From IMG/VR virus record IMGVR_UViG_3300026484_000095, positions 1-64,000 of that record: a stretch of DNA of 64,000 nucleotides, one strand, 5' to 3'. Position numbers and translations under genes: made by a program. This DNA is from a virus. This document shows, piece after piece, positions 25,832 through 34,040 of the stretch. Every line of letters starts with the position of its first letter. Position 1 is the first letter of the stretch. The notes below the pieces were generated by a model. That model made no database searches. It saw only the letters and a list, made by a program, of their open reading frames with translations, and had not been told where the DNA came from.

Positions 25832-26554
25832 ATGAAAATTTTAGGATTAGATATTGAAACAACTGGGTTAAGTGCTAGTAATAGCGATTTGTTGGAAGTA
25901 GGGCTAGTATTGTATGATACAGACGAACATTCTAAGTTAAGCTATAAAGAGTTGAATAAAAGAGTACCTAAGGTTCGTATTCTCGTACATAGACCTACAA
26001 AGTATTTACAAGGTAATTTAGTAGCTTTTGGAATGCACCAAAAGAATGGCTTATTAGATTTGCATAAGAAGTTAGATACTGATGGTGGTTATATAGAGGT
26101 GTATGAAGATTTAGAGAGTAGAGCAAAATGGAACGAAACTTTTATAATCTGTAAGCCTGATGAACTTATACATAAGATATGCTTCGCTTTATTTGAACAC
26201 GGTTGGATAGATAGAGATGATTATGCTCGTAATAAAGTAAAAAATGCCTTAACGGTTGCAGGTAAAAATGTAGCAGGTTTCGACCTCCCTTATCTAAGAG
26301 AGTATATCTCTAACTTTAGTAAGTCTATTAAAATCAGACATAGAGTATTCGACCCTACACCTTTCTTCTTTGATTTAACATCTGATAGACTTCCCGACCT
26401 GCAACAATGTATAGATTTTGCAGTTAAAGTGGACGATACATTCCCCGCTAACACTGTTAAACATACAGCAGTTGATGATGCAATGGATATAATCAACCTT
26501 ATCCATTTAGTTATAAATAAAGGGCAAGATATTTTCTATTTAAGGAAAAATTAA
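25832..26554 (+). CDS. DnaQ-like 3'-5' exonuclease (DEDD superfamily), 240 aa
   Basis: ExoI DIETTG (7-12), ExoII GKNVAGFDLPYL and ExoIII HTAVDDA (DEDDh type) are all intact. The family removes 3'-terminal nucleotides from DNA or RNA (proofreading, RNase T or oligoribonuclease roles). The polymerase fragment at 42451 has its own exonuclease domain, so this one is likely for repair, RNA or host nucleic acid. Confidence 0.85.
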   Translation: MKILGLDIETTGLSASNSDLLEVGLVLYDTDEHSKLSYKELNKRVPKVRILVHRPTKYLQGNLVAFGMHQKNGLLDLHKKLDTDGGYIEVYEDLESRAKWNETFIICKPDELIHKICFALFEHGWIDRDDYARNKVKNALTVAGKNVAGFDLPYLREYISNFSKSIKIRHRVFDPTPFFFDLTSDRLPDLQQCIDFAVKVDDTFPANTVKHTAVDDAMDIINLIHLVINKGQDIFYLRKN

Positions 26555-26597
26555 GTTAGTTTTAGTTATCATTTCTTATCTAAAAAATAAAAAGGTT
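26539..26597 (+). promoter_or_regulatory. Conserved promoter plus leader, copy 2
   Basis: TTTAAGG at 26539-26545 inside the end of the exonuclease gene, then TTAAG, -10 TATCAT at 26567-26572, TTCTTATCTAAAAAATAAAA and AGGTT before ATG 26603. Confidence 0.75.
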
Positions 26598-26602
26598 AAG
26601 AA

Positions 26603-27166
26603 ATGAGTAGAGAAAATCAAACTAAGGTAAGTTTCAATAGTAATAGAAATTATCTATCTTATGAGATAAGCGAGGACGATGTTTGTGTAGCTACAAGTGG
26701 CTTCGGTATAAGTGGAGATGAGCTGAGAGAGTTCCTTAAAGATGAACCTCTTGCTTTGGATATTGTGTTAAATTCAGATAGTAGAGATATGAGAAGTATT
26801 CCTACTCCTATCTTCAATAAATTAAAAAGCGATTGGTTCAATGCTAGACATACAACTTACAGAAATTTCTTATTCAATAAGGAAGATATTGAGACTGAGA
26901 GAGGTAGAGAAATCGCTTGGACTCTAATCGAAGCTTATATGAATGACCAAGCTGTTTGTATCATAAGTAAAGAGGGTTGGGAGATGTACCCAAGTGATGA
27001 GTTAGGTATGTGTAGCACAGATGGATTAACTCGCATTGTTAGGATAGGTTCTACAACTAGTTCAGCAGGTAGCTCTCTTATTGAGCTTGAAACAATCAAC
27101 TCTGATGGTGGTAGTTTAGTATCTCTAAAAGGTATAAAAGAGGTTATCACATTAAGAGGTATATAA
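26603..27166 (+). CDS. Hypothetical protein, 187 aa
   Basis: Single gene behind promoter copy 2. Mixed alpha/beta with acidic N-terminal half, EDDVCVATSGFGISGDELRE and a Gly/Ser-rich loop TTSSAGSS near residue 152. No family recognised. Confidence 0.6.
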   Translation: MSRENQTKVSFNSNRNYLSYEISEDDVCVATSGFGISGDELREFLKDEPLALDIVLNSDSRDMRSIPTPIFNKLKSDWFNARHTTYRNFLFNKEDIETERGREIAWTLIEAYMNDQAVCIISKEGWEMYPSDELGMCSTDGLTRIVRIGSTTSSAGSSLIELETINSDGGSLVSLKGIKEVITLRGI

Positions 27167-27268
27167 GGCATTTACGAGGGCTATATGGCTCTCTTTCTGC
27201 TAAAAAGGTATAAAAGTATATCTAAGTAATAAAAGCCTTTAAAAAGCAAATATAGGGTTATCTTTTAG

Positions 27269-27326
27269 TTAAGGAAATTTTAAGCTATAATTCGTTATCA
27301 TTCTTTATCTAAAAAATAAAAAGGTT
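27269..27326 (+). promoter_or_regulatory. Conserved promoter plus leader, copy 3
   Basis: TTAAGGAAATTTTAAGC, -10 TATCAT at 27296-27301, TCTTTATCTAAAAAATAAAA and AGGTT before ATG 27332. The 100 bases upstream (27167-27268) hold no gene. Confidence 0.75.
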
Positions 27327-27331
27327 CAAAA

Positions 27332-27520
27332 ATGGCAAATGGTAAAAATATCTATCAAGTGCACGGTTATAATAATCGTAAAGAGTATCTTAAAGGTCTA
27401 GCAGAAGACTTTGGAGTTGATTTGGTTGTCGTACTTGAATTGGCGGGTGTATTAGGTGCAAGTGAAGATTTCGACGGTCTTGTTTCTGCTTTAGAAGATT
27501 ATCAGTTTTTAGAGGGTTAA
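27332..27520 (+). CDS. Small hypothetical protein, 62 aa
   Basis: Starts MANGKNIYQVHGYNNRKEYL; acidic helical remainder. Two bases from the next gene. No family recognised. Confidence 0.55.
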   Translation: MANGKNIYQVHGYNNRKEYLKGLAEDFGVDLVVVLELAGVLGASEDFDGLVSALEDYQFLEG

Positions 27521-27521
27521 G

Positions 27522-27725
27522 ATGTATTTATACGGTTCAAAAAGATGGTTCGATATTGGGTGTCAGCCAGACGGTGCAGTTAAGGTTATTGAGTCAGATG
27601 GCACTAAAAAGCAAAGTCATAGAACTTTGCTTGTGTATGATAGAAAATTGAGTGATGAAGAGATTTACAAATATGAACTCAAATTTGTAAGAGAAATAAC
27701 TGATGAGGAGTTAAAATGTCTATAA
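27522..27725 (+). CDS. Small hypothetical protein, 67 aa
   Basis: Start follows AGAGGGTTAAG. Beta-rich, WFDIGCQPDGAVKVIE then a charged C-terminus. Overlaps the next gene by 10 bases. Confidence 0.5.
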   Translation: MYLYGSKRWFDIGCQPDGAVKVIESDGTKKQSHRTLLVYDRKLSDEEIYKYELKFVREITDEELKCL

Positions 27726-28048
27726 GAGCTATAAAATATGACCCTAGAACCAAAGAGTTTAGTGAGGTAACAATTAATGGTCTTGATGACTATTATAAAC
27801 ATTTAGAGTGTAGAATATTCGATATAGTTCGACTATCAGAAGATATTGATGTCTATGTAGACGATGAGGGCTTATTCAATAGTGGAAGCCCTGTAACAGA
27901 ACTTATCGGATTTGGTAGAGAGATAATGTTAGCAGGTGTTTTACTGTTCACTGGTGGTGGGGATGATATGGGGGATACTATGAGTTTTAAGGGTTCTATT
28001 GAGGATATACAAAAGATAGTCAAGGAAACAAACTTAGTGGTAAAATAA
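27716..28048 (+). CDS. Hypothetical protein, 110 aa
   Basis: RBS GAGGAG before ATG 27716, inside the previous gene. Acidic; glycine-rich loop TGGGDDMGDT near residue 85. No family recognised. Confidence 0.55.
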   Translation: MSIRAIKYDPRTKEFSEVTINGLDDYYKHLECRIFDIVRLSEDIDVYVDDEGLFNSGSPVTELIGFGREIMLAGVLLFTGGGDDMGDTMSFKGSIEDIQKIVKETNLVVK

Positions 28049-28082
28049 TCCCACTGATAAAAGTCCTAGCTTATGATTTTCT

Positions 28083-28142
28083 CTTTAGGGAATTTCTAAG
28101 CTGTATTTAGCTATCATTTTATATCAAATTAATAAAAAGGTT
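28083..28142 (+). promoter_or_regulatory. Conserved promoter plus leader, copy 4
   Basis: CTTTAGGGAATTTCTAAGC, -10 TATCAT at 28112-28117, TATATCAAATTAATAAAA and AGGTT before ATG 28148. Confidence 0.75.
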
Positions 28143-28147
28143 TAAAG

Positions 28148-28657
28148 ATGAAAATCATAGCAGGAGTAAGTCAATACTCAAAAGGTTCAAATAAAGAGTT
28201 AGCAGAGAAATTTGTAGCAAATGTAGAAAGCTACTTCAAAAAAGAGTTCCCTAACGGTTGGTTCAATGGTGGTCTAAGAAATGGGTTAGGTGCAGACCAT
28301 ATAGTATTCTCTTTTGGTATGAATAAAGAGGTAAAGGTTACTCCACATAATGACCCTATGTATCATTCAGTTATCATACAATGGGGAGACGGGTTCGGTA
28401 ATCAAAGCAAAACATTGGAACAAGGGGCCGAACTTACATTAAGTGCTAATGGTGGTATTCATACAAACCCTGCTGAGGGTTCATTTATGGCAATGGATAG
28501 AGTTAAAACAAAACTTACAAATGTTAAAAAAGGTGGAAGCTTAGATAAGTTCGACAAGAAGTTCAAAACCTTTATGCCTAAGTTGAGAAAGCTATTTGAT
28601 GAGCATAAACACAATCTCTACAGAGTAGAAGATATAAACCCTAAATATCTAAAATAA
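28148..28657 (+). CDS. Hypothetical protein, 169 aa
   Basis: Soluble protein with GLRNGLGADHIVFSFGMN and a basic C-terminal helix region (FDKKFKTFMPKLRKLFDEHK). No catalytic motif found. Followed after 11 bases by the 28669 gene. Confidence 0.6.
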   Translation: MKIIAGVSQYSKGSNKELAEKFVANVESYFKKEFPNGWFNGGLRNGLGADHIVFSFGMNKEVKVTPHNDPMYHSVIIQWGDGFGNQSKTLEQGAELTLSANGGIHTNPAEGSFMAMDRVKTKLTNVKKGGSLDKFDKKFKTFMPKLRKLFDEHKHNLYRVEDINPKYLK

Positions 28658-28668
28658 GGGGTCTAACT

Positions 28669-29124
28669 ATGTTCAATGCAATGCAAGATTTCCATAAGGA
28701 GTTAAAGAACCATAGAGGTCTGTTTCGTGTAAAAAGAAATGAGCAAGACGAATTAGTATATCAAGGCTGTATGTTAATTGAAGAATACCCACAGTATTCC
28801 TACATAGCTTCCATCACCTATCGCTTCTTAGGTTTAGCAGGTAAGGTTAATGCTGAACGATATGACCCTGATACAGTTATCCCTCTGTTCTTAGAAGAAC
28901 CTGATAAGTTCCATTTTATTGAGAAAGTGTTTAAGATAAACCAAGTAACAGATAATGATACTTATTTAGTTGCTAAGGCTACTGTCAAAGTTGAGTTAGA
29001 TAAGGATATGAAGAGAGCTTTATATGACCTTAATACAGTTATAGAAGCTAAAGCTCCATTTACTTCCATAGAGATGCAAAACAGAGTAACACTGATGGCT
29101 GTTAGTATGTTTAATCTAAAATAA
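28669..29124 (+). CDS. Hypothetical protein, 151 aa
   Basis: RBS AAGGGG before ATG 28669. Mixed alpha/beta, with acidic and aromatic stretches (QYSYIASITYRFLGLAGKV). Same transcription unit as 28148. No family recognised. Confidence 0.55.
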   Translation: MFNAMQDFHKELKNHRGLFRVKRNEQDELVYQGCMLIEEYPQYSYIASITYRFLGLAGKVNAERYDPDTVIPLFLEEPDKFHFIEKVFKINQVTDNDTYLVAKATVKVELDKDMKRALYDLNTVIEAKAPFTSIEMQNRVTLMAVSMFNLK

Positions 29125-29203
29125 GAGATTTGTATATAACGGAGGTTGGTTATAAGTTCCGTTAGTGCTATAAAGTTCTTATAGTGATAAAGGCTTCCTA
29201 TAT

Positions 29204-29250
29204 CGCTTATATGAGCTTTTATCTCTTTTTTAAGGGTAAAGTATAGGTAA
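29204..29250 (+). repeat. Intergenic repeat element, copy 1
   Basis: CGCTTATATGAGCTTTTATC, T run, TAAGGGTAAAGTATAGG. Near-copies occur at 33505-33540, 34843-34885 and, weaker, 48486-48525, each 40-110 bases upstream of a conserved promoter. Could end the previous transcript or bind a regulator. Confidence 0.55.
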
Positions 29251-29292
29251 AGGGCTAAAAGGTCTTAAAGAAAAAATATGAGGGTATTTTTT

Positions 29293-29352
29293 CTTTAAGG
29301 TATTTTTAAGCATTATTTAGTTATCATTTCGTTAATTCAAAAATAAAAAGGT
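29293..29352 (+). promoter_or_regulatory. Conserved promoter plus leader, copy 5
   Basis: CTTTAAGGTATTTTTAAGC, -10 TATCAT at 29322-29327, then TTCGTTAATTCAAAAATAAA and AAGGT before ATG 29360. Confidence 0.75.
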
Positions 29353-29359
29353 GCAAAAA

Positions 29360-29521
29360 ATGGATAGAGAGCAAATGATAACTAAATACAAAAAGCTTCT
29401 GAATGATGCTTTAGTTAATTGGGATAGTGCAAAAGAAAATGGCAACACTGAATGTGCTGAGTATTGGAGTGGCTGTATAACTGCTTATAGAAAAATTGTA
29501 AATGATTTAGAAGAGGAGTAA
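29360..29521 (+). CDS. Small helical protein, 53 aa
   Basis: ATG 29360 lies directly behind the promoter-5 leader. Charged 53-residue protein (MDREQMITKYKKLLNDALVN...) ending VNDLEEE, whose GAGGAG codons form the RBS of the helicase gene at 29526. Unknown function. Confidence 0.65.
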   Translation: MDREQMITKYKKLLNDALVNWDSAKENGNTECAEYWSGCITAYRKIVNDLEEE

Positions 29522-29525
29522 GACT

Positions 29526-31451
29526 ATGAGTATTCAGTTAGATAAATATCAAAGTAAAGTAGTTGCAGAACCTTTAACAGATAATAAGTGTATTACAGTT
29601 AGAGCGGGTGCAGGGAGTGGGAAGTCAACTACAATGGTAGCTAAAGCTCAAACAATGATTGGGGACGGTTCTAATCCATCTTCAATAGTTATCACAACTT
29701 TTAGTGCAAAATCGGCTTTGGATTTAAAACATAAGTATAAGAAAATGTTTCCAAACCAATTAAAAATTCCACATATCTCAACTCTACATTCTCTTGGTAT
29801 TACAATCTTAAAAGACTTCTTAGGTGTAGAATATCAGTTAATGAGTGAAGCACAAAGTGTAGGACTTATGAAGAGATGTATTCAAGATTTAGGATTTATA
29901 GATGACGGTTGGTTTGATGAGAAAGATTTGTTCCCATTCGCAAAAACTGTCCTCGATTATATCTCTATGTATAAAGAGCAAAATCTAGGTTACATTGATA
30001 TACTAGATGACATAGAGTTCAATATCTTCAAGTATGCAGATAAGAGTAGTAATTACTTTAATAGAAAAGAGTTTAAAGAGATAGCTAAGTATTATGACGA
30101 GCTGAAACAAGAAAAAGGCTTATATGACTTCGTGGATTTGATTTATGAAGCATATTATCAGTTGAAAGAGGACGAAGATGTCTTAGCATTAGTTAAAGAT
30201 ATGTATGGCAAACTTATCGTAGATGAAGCACAAGATGTTAATCAACTTCAATGGGATTTTATGATGTTGATATTTGCTCATAGACAAATGGTAGTAGTTG
30301 GTGACCCTATGCAAAACATCTATAATTTTAGATATTCAGTACCAGATAATTTTTCAGTTGATTATCTATCTAAGTTCTTTGACGAGGTAGTTCCTTTGGA
30401 TTTAGCATACAATTATAGAAGCACCAAAGAGATTGTAAAAGTTGGAAATATCCTTAGAAAGATAGGTGGAGATACTTTGGAGCTTGAAGCATTTAATGGT
30501 TCTAAACCTGCCTCTGTTCAATTTACAGAAGTGTATGACAATGTTCAAGAGGGAACAAAGGTTGCAGAACTGATTAAGGATTTAATCGAGCTTGGTTATG
30601 AATACAAGGACATAGCAGTAGTAGTAAGAACTAATAGTGTAATCAGAGATGTTGTTCAACCTGCTCTTATAAAAGATAATATCCCATATAAGATGAATAA
30701 TTATACAGCAGGGACTAAGTTAATGGATAGAGTTTCAAGTGATGTATACTTCAATGCTTTAAGTGTTATCTATGATACAGAAGACTGGTTCGCTTTTGTT
30801 GATTTAATGAGATTGCTATTAGCTGACGAGCCATTTGTGAATAGTTTAGCAGAGCAGTTATCAAAGACCAAAGATATTGATAGTCTTAAATTTACAGATA
30901 GCTATGAGAAAAAATTATATGACAGAGCAGTTAATATCTATTATGAGTTAGTAGAGATGAACGAGACTCTTGATGGTTATGATAAAGCAGGGGATATGTT
31001 AGCTAACCTATTCTTTCTGTTAAAAACAGAAGCAGAGGGCAAGGTGGACATAGTAAAAGATTTAGCAGTCGTATATAAAACAATCTTAAACTTTTGGTAT
31101 GCTTTAAAAGAAGAGTTTAAGAAACTATCTGTTCAGAAAACATTAGAAGCTATGATATTAAGAGCAAGAGACTATGATAAAGATGTCGAGACTGATTCAG
31201 TTAAGATAGGTAGTATTCATAGCTTTAAAGGACTTGAACATAAGGTATCTATTGTATGTGGCTTTACATCATTCAGACCTAAAAAAGATATTCATAATGA
31301 TTTGACTAATATGGTCTATGTGCAACTATCAAGAGCGATTGATAAGCTTATCATTGTTAATAGTTTCAACTATGTAAGTGATAAGTTCAAAGTAACAAGT
31401 GGTTATACACTTGATGATATAGCAAGTTTAAAGGTGCGATATAAGGCTTAA
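29526..31451 (+). CDS. UvrD/PcrA-like SF1A helicase, first copy, 641 aa
   Basis: Motif I AGAGSGKST (27-35), Ia TTFSAKSA, II IVDEAQD, III VVVGDPMQNIYNFRYS, IV YNYRST, V IHSFKGLEH and VI VYVQLSRAIDK. All are present in order, so an active ATP-driven 3'-5' helicase is expected. Slightly shorter than host UvrD (about 720). A paralogue of the same layout lies at 45730. Confidence 0.9.
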   Translation: MSIQLDKYQSKVVAEPLTDNKCITVRAGAGSGKSTTMVAKAQTMIGDGSNPSSIVITTFSAKSALDLKHKYKKMFPNQLKIPHISTLHSLGITILKDFLGVEYQLMSEAQSVGLMKRCIQDLGFIDDGWFDEKDLFPFAKTVLDYISMYKEQNLGYIDILDDIEFNIFKYADKSSNYFNRKEFKEIAKYYDELKQEKGLYDFVDLIYEAYYQLKEDEDVLALVKDMYGKLIVDEAQDVNQLQWDFMMLIFAHRQMVVVGDPMQNIYNFRYSVPDNFSVDYLSKFFDEVVPLDLAYNYRSTKEIVKVGNILRKIGGDTLELEAFNGSKPASVQFTEVYDNVQEGTKVAELIKDLIELGYEYKDIAVVVRTNSVIRDVVQPALIKDNIPYKMNNYTAGTKLMDRVSSDVYFNALSVIYDTEDWFAFVDLMRLLLADEPFVNSLAEQLSKTKDIDSLKFTDSYEKKLYDRAVNIYYELVEMNETLDGYDKAGDMLANLFFLLKTEAEGKVDIVKDLAVVYKTILNFWYALKEEFKKLSVQKTLEAMILRARDYDKDVETDSVKIGSIHSFKGLEHKVSIVCGFTSFRPKKDIHNDLTNMVYVQLSRAIDKLIIVNSFNYVSDKFKVTSGYTLDDIASLKVRYKA

Positions 31452-31470
31452 AAGGGTTTAATAAGGGTTT

Positions 31471-31496
31471 GGGCTTAGTCAAAGTGATTTAAGCCC
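31471..31496 (+). terminator. Hairpin after first UvrD-like gene
   Basis: GGGCTTA (31471-31477) pairs perfectly with TAAGCCC (31490-31496), 12-base loop, no T tract. Likely 3'-end structure of the helicase transcript. Confidence 0.45.
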
Positions 31497-31542
31497 ATAT
31501 AAGCGAGATACGGAGCAATACAGTCGAAACACTCAAAGCTTT

Positions 31543-31588
31543 GTTAAAGTATCTTTTAGCTATAATAAATTTTCAAAAATAAAAAGGA
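31543..31588 (+). promoter_or_regulatory. Conserved promoter, copy 6 (variant with TATAAT)
   Basis: GTTAAAGTATCTTTTAGC, -10 TATAAT at 31561-31566, AAATTTTCAAAAATAAAAAG leader. The TTTAAG boxes are degenerate and the -10 is canonical, unlike most copies. Confidence 0.6.
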
Positions 31589-31593
31589 TTGAA

Positions 31594-32010
31594 ATGTATT
31601 TTGTATCAAAGACGGTAAAAGAACAGTTAGGCACTTATAAAGGTGCAGATAAGAAAGAGTATTCAAATGAGATACCCGAAGCTATGGAGCTTATCACCTT
31701 TGATATAAAGCTAAGAAAAGAAGCTAAGTTTCACACAGACCTCAGAGCACCTAGTGAAGCTGTTAAGCAGTTCAAGGAGGGAGAAATATCTCTAAGCACT
31801 TATAAAGAAAAGTTCTTTAGAAATTTAGAAGCCATGCAACCTCACATCATTGCTAACATATTGAGAGGTAAGGTTATACTTTGTAGCTGTGGTGGGAAAC
31901 ACGATAAGCATTGTAGTTCAGTACTTATCAAGGAGTTCATTGCCAAGAAGAACCATAAATTAGTTCCGATAACTAAAAAAACATTCGATAGGAAATTAAT
32001 TTCGCTTTAA
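31594..32010 (+). CDS. Hypothetical protein with C-terminal Cys/His cluster, 138 aa
   Basis: Near the C-terminus VILCSCGGKHDKHCSSVL resembles the CxC...CH element of DUF4326/DUF488-like proteins (compare the 24226 gene). N-terminal two thirds highly charged. Function unknown. Confidence 0.55.
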   Translation: MYFVSKTVKEQLGTYKGADKKEYSNEIPEAMELITFDIKLRKEAKFHTDLRAPSEAVKQFKEGEISLSTYKEKFFRNLEAMQPHIIANILRGKVILCSCGGKHDKHCSSVLIKEFIAKKNHKLVPITKKTFDRKLISL

Positions 32011-32064
32011 GGGAAAATTAAGCGATATAATGTTATCATTCTCTATCTTAAAAAATAAAAGGTT
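32006..32064 (+). promoter_or_regulatory. Conserved promoter plus leader, copy 7
   Basis: CTTTAAGGGAAAATTAAGC, -10 TATCAT at 32034-32039, TCTCTATCTTAAAAAATAAA and AGGTT before ATG 32070. Confidence 0.75.
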
Positions 32065-32069
32065 TGAAG

Positions 32070-32249
32070 ATGGAAGAAGATATAATCCTATTAGAGGATG
32101 GACGAGAGGTTTCAGTTAGTTATAGAAAGTTCAAAAAAGGTGGACTTTATGTAACAATTATATTCCCTGATGGTTCAGTTAAAGAGGACTTGGTATCTTC
32201 ATTCGATACATTAGAGAACCTTTTAAACAAAGGATTTTATGATGCTTGA
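32070..32249 (+). CDS. Small hypothetical protein, 59 aa
   Basis: ATG 32070 is the first ATG behind the promoter-7 leader; a TTG at 32064 is in frame but unlikely. MEEDIILLEDGREVSVSYRK, then GGLYVTIIFPDG: a small beta protein. Overlaps the next small gene. Confidence 0.55.
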   Translation: MEEDIILLEDGREVSVSYRKFKKGGLYVTIIFPDGSVKEDLVSSFDTLENLLNKGFYDA

Positions 32250-32361
32250 TTTAGAGATATACGAAGAGAGCTATGAACTGTTAATGGCTTATAATAGAGG
32301 TGAGTTTGAAGAACAAACTCCAGATGAAAATAATAATAATGAGGAGAAAACAAATGACTAA
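32242..32361 (+). CDS. Very small acidic protein, 39 aa
   Basis: Two adjacent ATGs at 32239 and 32242; the second is spaced better from AAAGGA. Acidic, Glu/Asn-rich peptide (MLDLEIYEESYELLMAYNRG...). Stop overlaps the start of the 32354 gene. Confidence 0.45.
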   Translation: MLDLEIYEESYELLMAYNRGEFEEQTPDENNNNEEKTND

Positions 32362-32734
32362 TGAAATTATAACAAGAGCTATAAATGACGAGGCAAGTGT
32401 AGAAGAGATTGAAAACATAGTTCAATTCTTTCAAGATAAACTAGAAGAGAAAAAAAGTGCCAAAGTAGTGGTGGAAAAGCTACCTCTTGGTATGAGTGCA
32501 ATGACAAGCTGGTTAAGTCCAAGATTGAGACCTGCTGTAAGTGTGCAAGACCTTATTGATTCTCTAAACATCATTAAGGATAAATCTCTTATAGTATCGT
32601 GGGAGCTAAGAAGTGACGATAGCTCTGATTGGGGAGAGATTGAGACTATAAAAGAAGTTATTGTTCGAGATAGTGATAACGAAGAGGGCTATGATTGTAA
32701 TCAAGTAGTGCTAAGTTTAAGTAGCAATGTATAA
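32354..32734 (+). CDS. Hypothetical protein, 126 aa
   Basis: ATG 32354 has GAGGAG 8 bases upstream; upstream in-frame starts lack an RBS. Acidic N-terminal helix (SVEEIENIVQFFQDKLEEKK), Pro-containing middle, beta-rich acidic end. No family recognised. Confidence 0.55.
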   Translation: MTNEIITRAINDEASVEEIENIVQFFQDKLEEKKSAKVVVEKLPLGMSAMTSWLSPRLRPAVSVQDLIDSLNIIKDKSLIVSWELRSDDSSDWGEIETIKEVIVRDSDNEEGYDCNQVVLSLSSNV

Positions 32735-32756
32735 GATAACACCTTCGGGTGTTATT
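32735..32756 (+). terminator. UUCG-tetraloop hairpin
   Basis: GATAACACC, TTCG loop, GGTGTTATT: eight Watson-Crick pairs plus one G-U closing an unusually stable UUCG loop, right after the stop of the 32354 gene. TCTAT follows instead of a pure T run. Confidence 0.7.
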
Positions 32757-32760
32757 CTAT

Positions 32761-32843
32761 AAGATTAATTTTTAAGGCTCTTAACCCGAACCTTTTTATT
32801 TTTGATTACCCATTTAGGGTTAAGGGTCTTAAAAATTAATCTT
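32761..32843 (+). repeat. 27-bp inverted repeat with 29-base loop
   Basis: The arms at 32761-32787 and 32817-32843 pair over all 27 positions; the two departures from Watson-Crick are both G-U in RNA. The loop contains TTTTTATTTTTGATTACCCA. The 3' arm touches the -35 area of promoter copy 8. It may be a strong bidirectional terminator, an RNA element or a protein or origin site. Confidence 0.65.
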
Positions 32844-32847
32844 CTCT

Positions 32848-32902
32848 TTAAGGAATTTCCAAGCTAAAATTAGTTATCATTTCTTATCTGAAAATAAAAA
32901 GG
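32848..32902 (+). promoter_or_regulatory. Conserved promoter plus leader, copy 8
   Basis: TTTAAGGAATTTCCAAGC, -10 TATCAT at 32875-32880, TTCTTATCTGAAAATAAAAA and GGA before ATG 32913. Confidence 0.75.
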
Positions 32903-32912
32903 AATTAAAGTT

Positions 32913-33425
32913 ATGAGTATTCAACTTCAAACAATCGCAAAGTTTATCAAAGACGCAAGAGGAGCAGTCTTAGCTGACATAGAAGCTATAAGAGAGTTCG
33001 CTAGTCATAGGGGTTTTACTAATGAAATTCATTTAGACCTTAATCGCAAATTGGAAGAGGTGCTAAATAGCGAGTATAAAATGTACCCTGCTTTTAAATT
33101 GAACAAGGTAAAGTTCAATGAGAAACCCGAAGAAGCTGTCCTAAGACTTATACAAGATACAGATAAAGAAGTAGCAAGAGAGTTGAAATGGCACTTGGAG
33201 CTGTTAAAAGATAACAAAGTAAAAGTTAAACAGTTCTCAACTATCTATATGATTATTAGTTTTATCAATCGTGAGCTAGGTGGAACTATCCCTCTATTCT
33301 CTTCAAGTGATACAGAGAATACAAAAGAACGAGAGTGTATAAAAACATTCGCCAACGGTAAGAAAATCTATCAGCTGAAAGAGGCTGAATACAACCTTCT
33401 AAAATCCCTCATTAAAAAAGCATAA
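32913..33425 (+). CDS. Hypothetical protein, 170 aa
   Basis: Helical basic protein (IAKFIKDARGAVLADIEAIR; later LKWHLELLKDNKVKVKQF). Transcribed alone: promoter copy 8 before it and a strong terminator after it. No family recognised. Confidence 0.6.
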   Translation: MSIQLQTIAKFIKDARGAVLADIEAIREFASHRGFTNEIHLDLNRKLEEVLNSEYKMYPAFKLNKVKFNEKPEEAVLRLIQDTDKEVARELKWHLELLKDNKVKVKQFSTIYMIISFINRELGGTIPLFSSSDTENTKERECIKTFANGKKIYQLKEAEYNLLKSLIKKA

Positions 33426-33444
33426 TCCAAACTTTCCCTCTTCA

Positions 33445-33483
33445 GGCTATATATCAATTTATGGTATATAGCTTTTTTTTTTT
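33445..33483 (+). terminator. Rho-independent terminator
   Basis: GCTATATA (33446-33453) pairs with TATATAGC (33465-33472), then an uninterrupted run of 11 T (33473-33483). The clearest intrinsic terminator in the window. Confidence 0.85.
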
Positions 33484-33504
33484 CTCCAAAATCATCATTT
33501 ACTT

Positions 33505-33540
33505 CGCTTATATGAGCTTTTATATATTATCTAAGGGTTT
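33505..33540 (+). repeat. Intergenic repeat element, copy 2
   Basis: CGCTTATATGAGCTTTTATA, TATTATC, TAAGGGTTT, closely matching the copies at 29204 and 34843. AAGCCCTTATAAGC at 33559-33572 can pair back to it. Confidence 0.55.
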
Positions 33541-33592
33541 ATATCAAATAAGGATAAAAAGCCCTTATAAGCTAAATATAGAGTTATTTTCT

Positions 33593-33652
33593 TTTTAAGG
33601 AAATTTTAATAAAAGTTTAGTTATCATTTCTTATCAAATTAATAAAAAGGTT
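33593..33652 (+). promoter_or_regulatory. Conserved promoter plus leader, copy 9
   Basis: TTTTAAGGAAATTTTAATA, -10 TATCAT at 33622-33627, TTCTTATCAAATTAATAAAA and AGGTT before ATG 33658. Confidence 0.75.
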
Positions 33653-33657
33653 TAAAG

Positions 33658-33831
33658 ATGGCTTCATATAAAACAAAATGTATATACTGTGAAAGCAGGA
33701 ATGTAAGCGAGACGAGAGGAGCAGAAGATGATGTCTATGAAACAATAACAATCCACTGCAATAATTGTGGAGAGAGTTATAAATTGTTATATGATAATAA
33801 CAATGATGGTTATGAAATGGTGGAGGACTAA
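33658..33831 (+). CDS. Small zinc-ribbon protein, 57 aa
   Basis: ATG 33658 follows the promoter-9 leader. Two CxxC knuckles (C8-C11, CIYC; C34-C37, CNNC) 22 residues apart form a minimal zinc ribbon; the acidic tail ends in VED. Such early phage proteins often bind RNA polymerase or nucleic acid, which is inference here. Confidence 0.7.
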   Translation: MASYKTKCIYCESRNVSETRGAEDDVYETITIHCNNCGESYKLLYDNNNDGYEMVED

Positions 33832-33835
33832 TCTG

Positions 33836-34039
33836 ATGCAAATGTATAGAATATATGGAAGAGATAAAGGCTCAAAGCAGAGATTTAAACCTCTTGGTTC
33901 TCAGGGTGGTGACTTATGTTTCGTAGTGAATCTGATATATGCTTTGAATTGGGACGATAAAGATATAGTCGAAGCTAAGTGTAAAGAGTTAAATGATATG
34001 AACGAGACTCTTGAATTTGAAGTAAGAAAGGTAAAATAA
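33836..34039 (+). CDS. Small hypothetical protein, 67 aa
   Basis: ATG 33836 has GGAGG nine bases upstream, in the end of the zinc-ribbon gene. MQMYRIYGRDKGSKQRFKPL, then LIYALNWDDKDIVEAKCKEL. Looks like a small phage DUF with a basic front and acidic helix. Function unknown. Confidence 0.55.
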   Translation: MQMYRIYGRDKGSKQRFKPLGSQGGDLCFVVNLIYALNWDDKDIVEAKCKELNDMNETLEFEVRKVK

Positions 34040-34040
34040 G

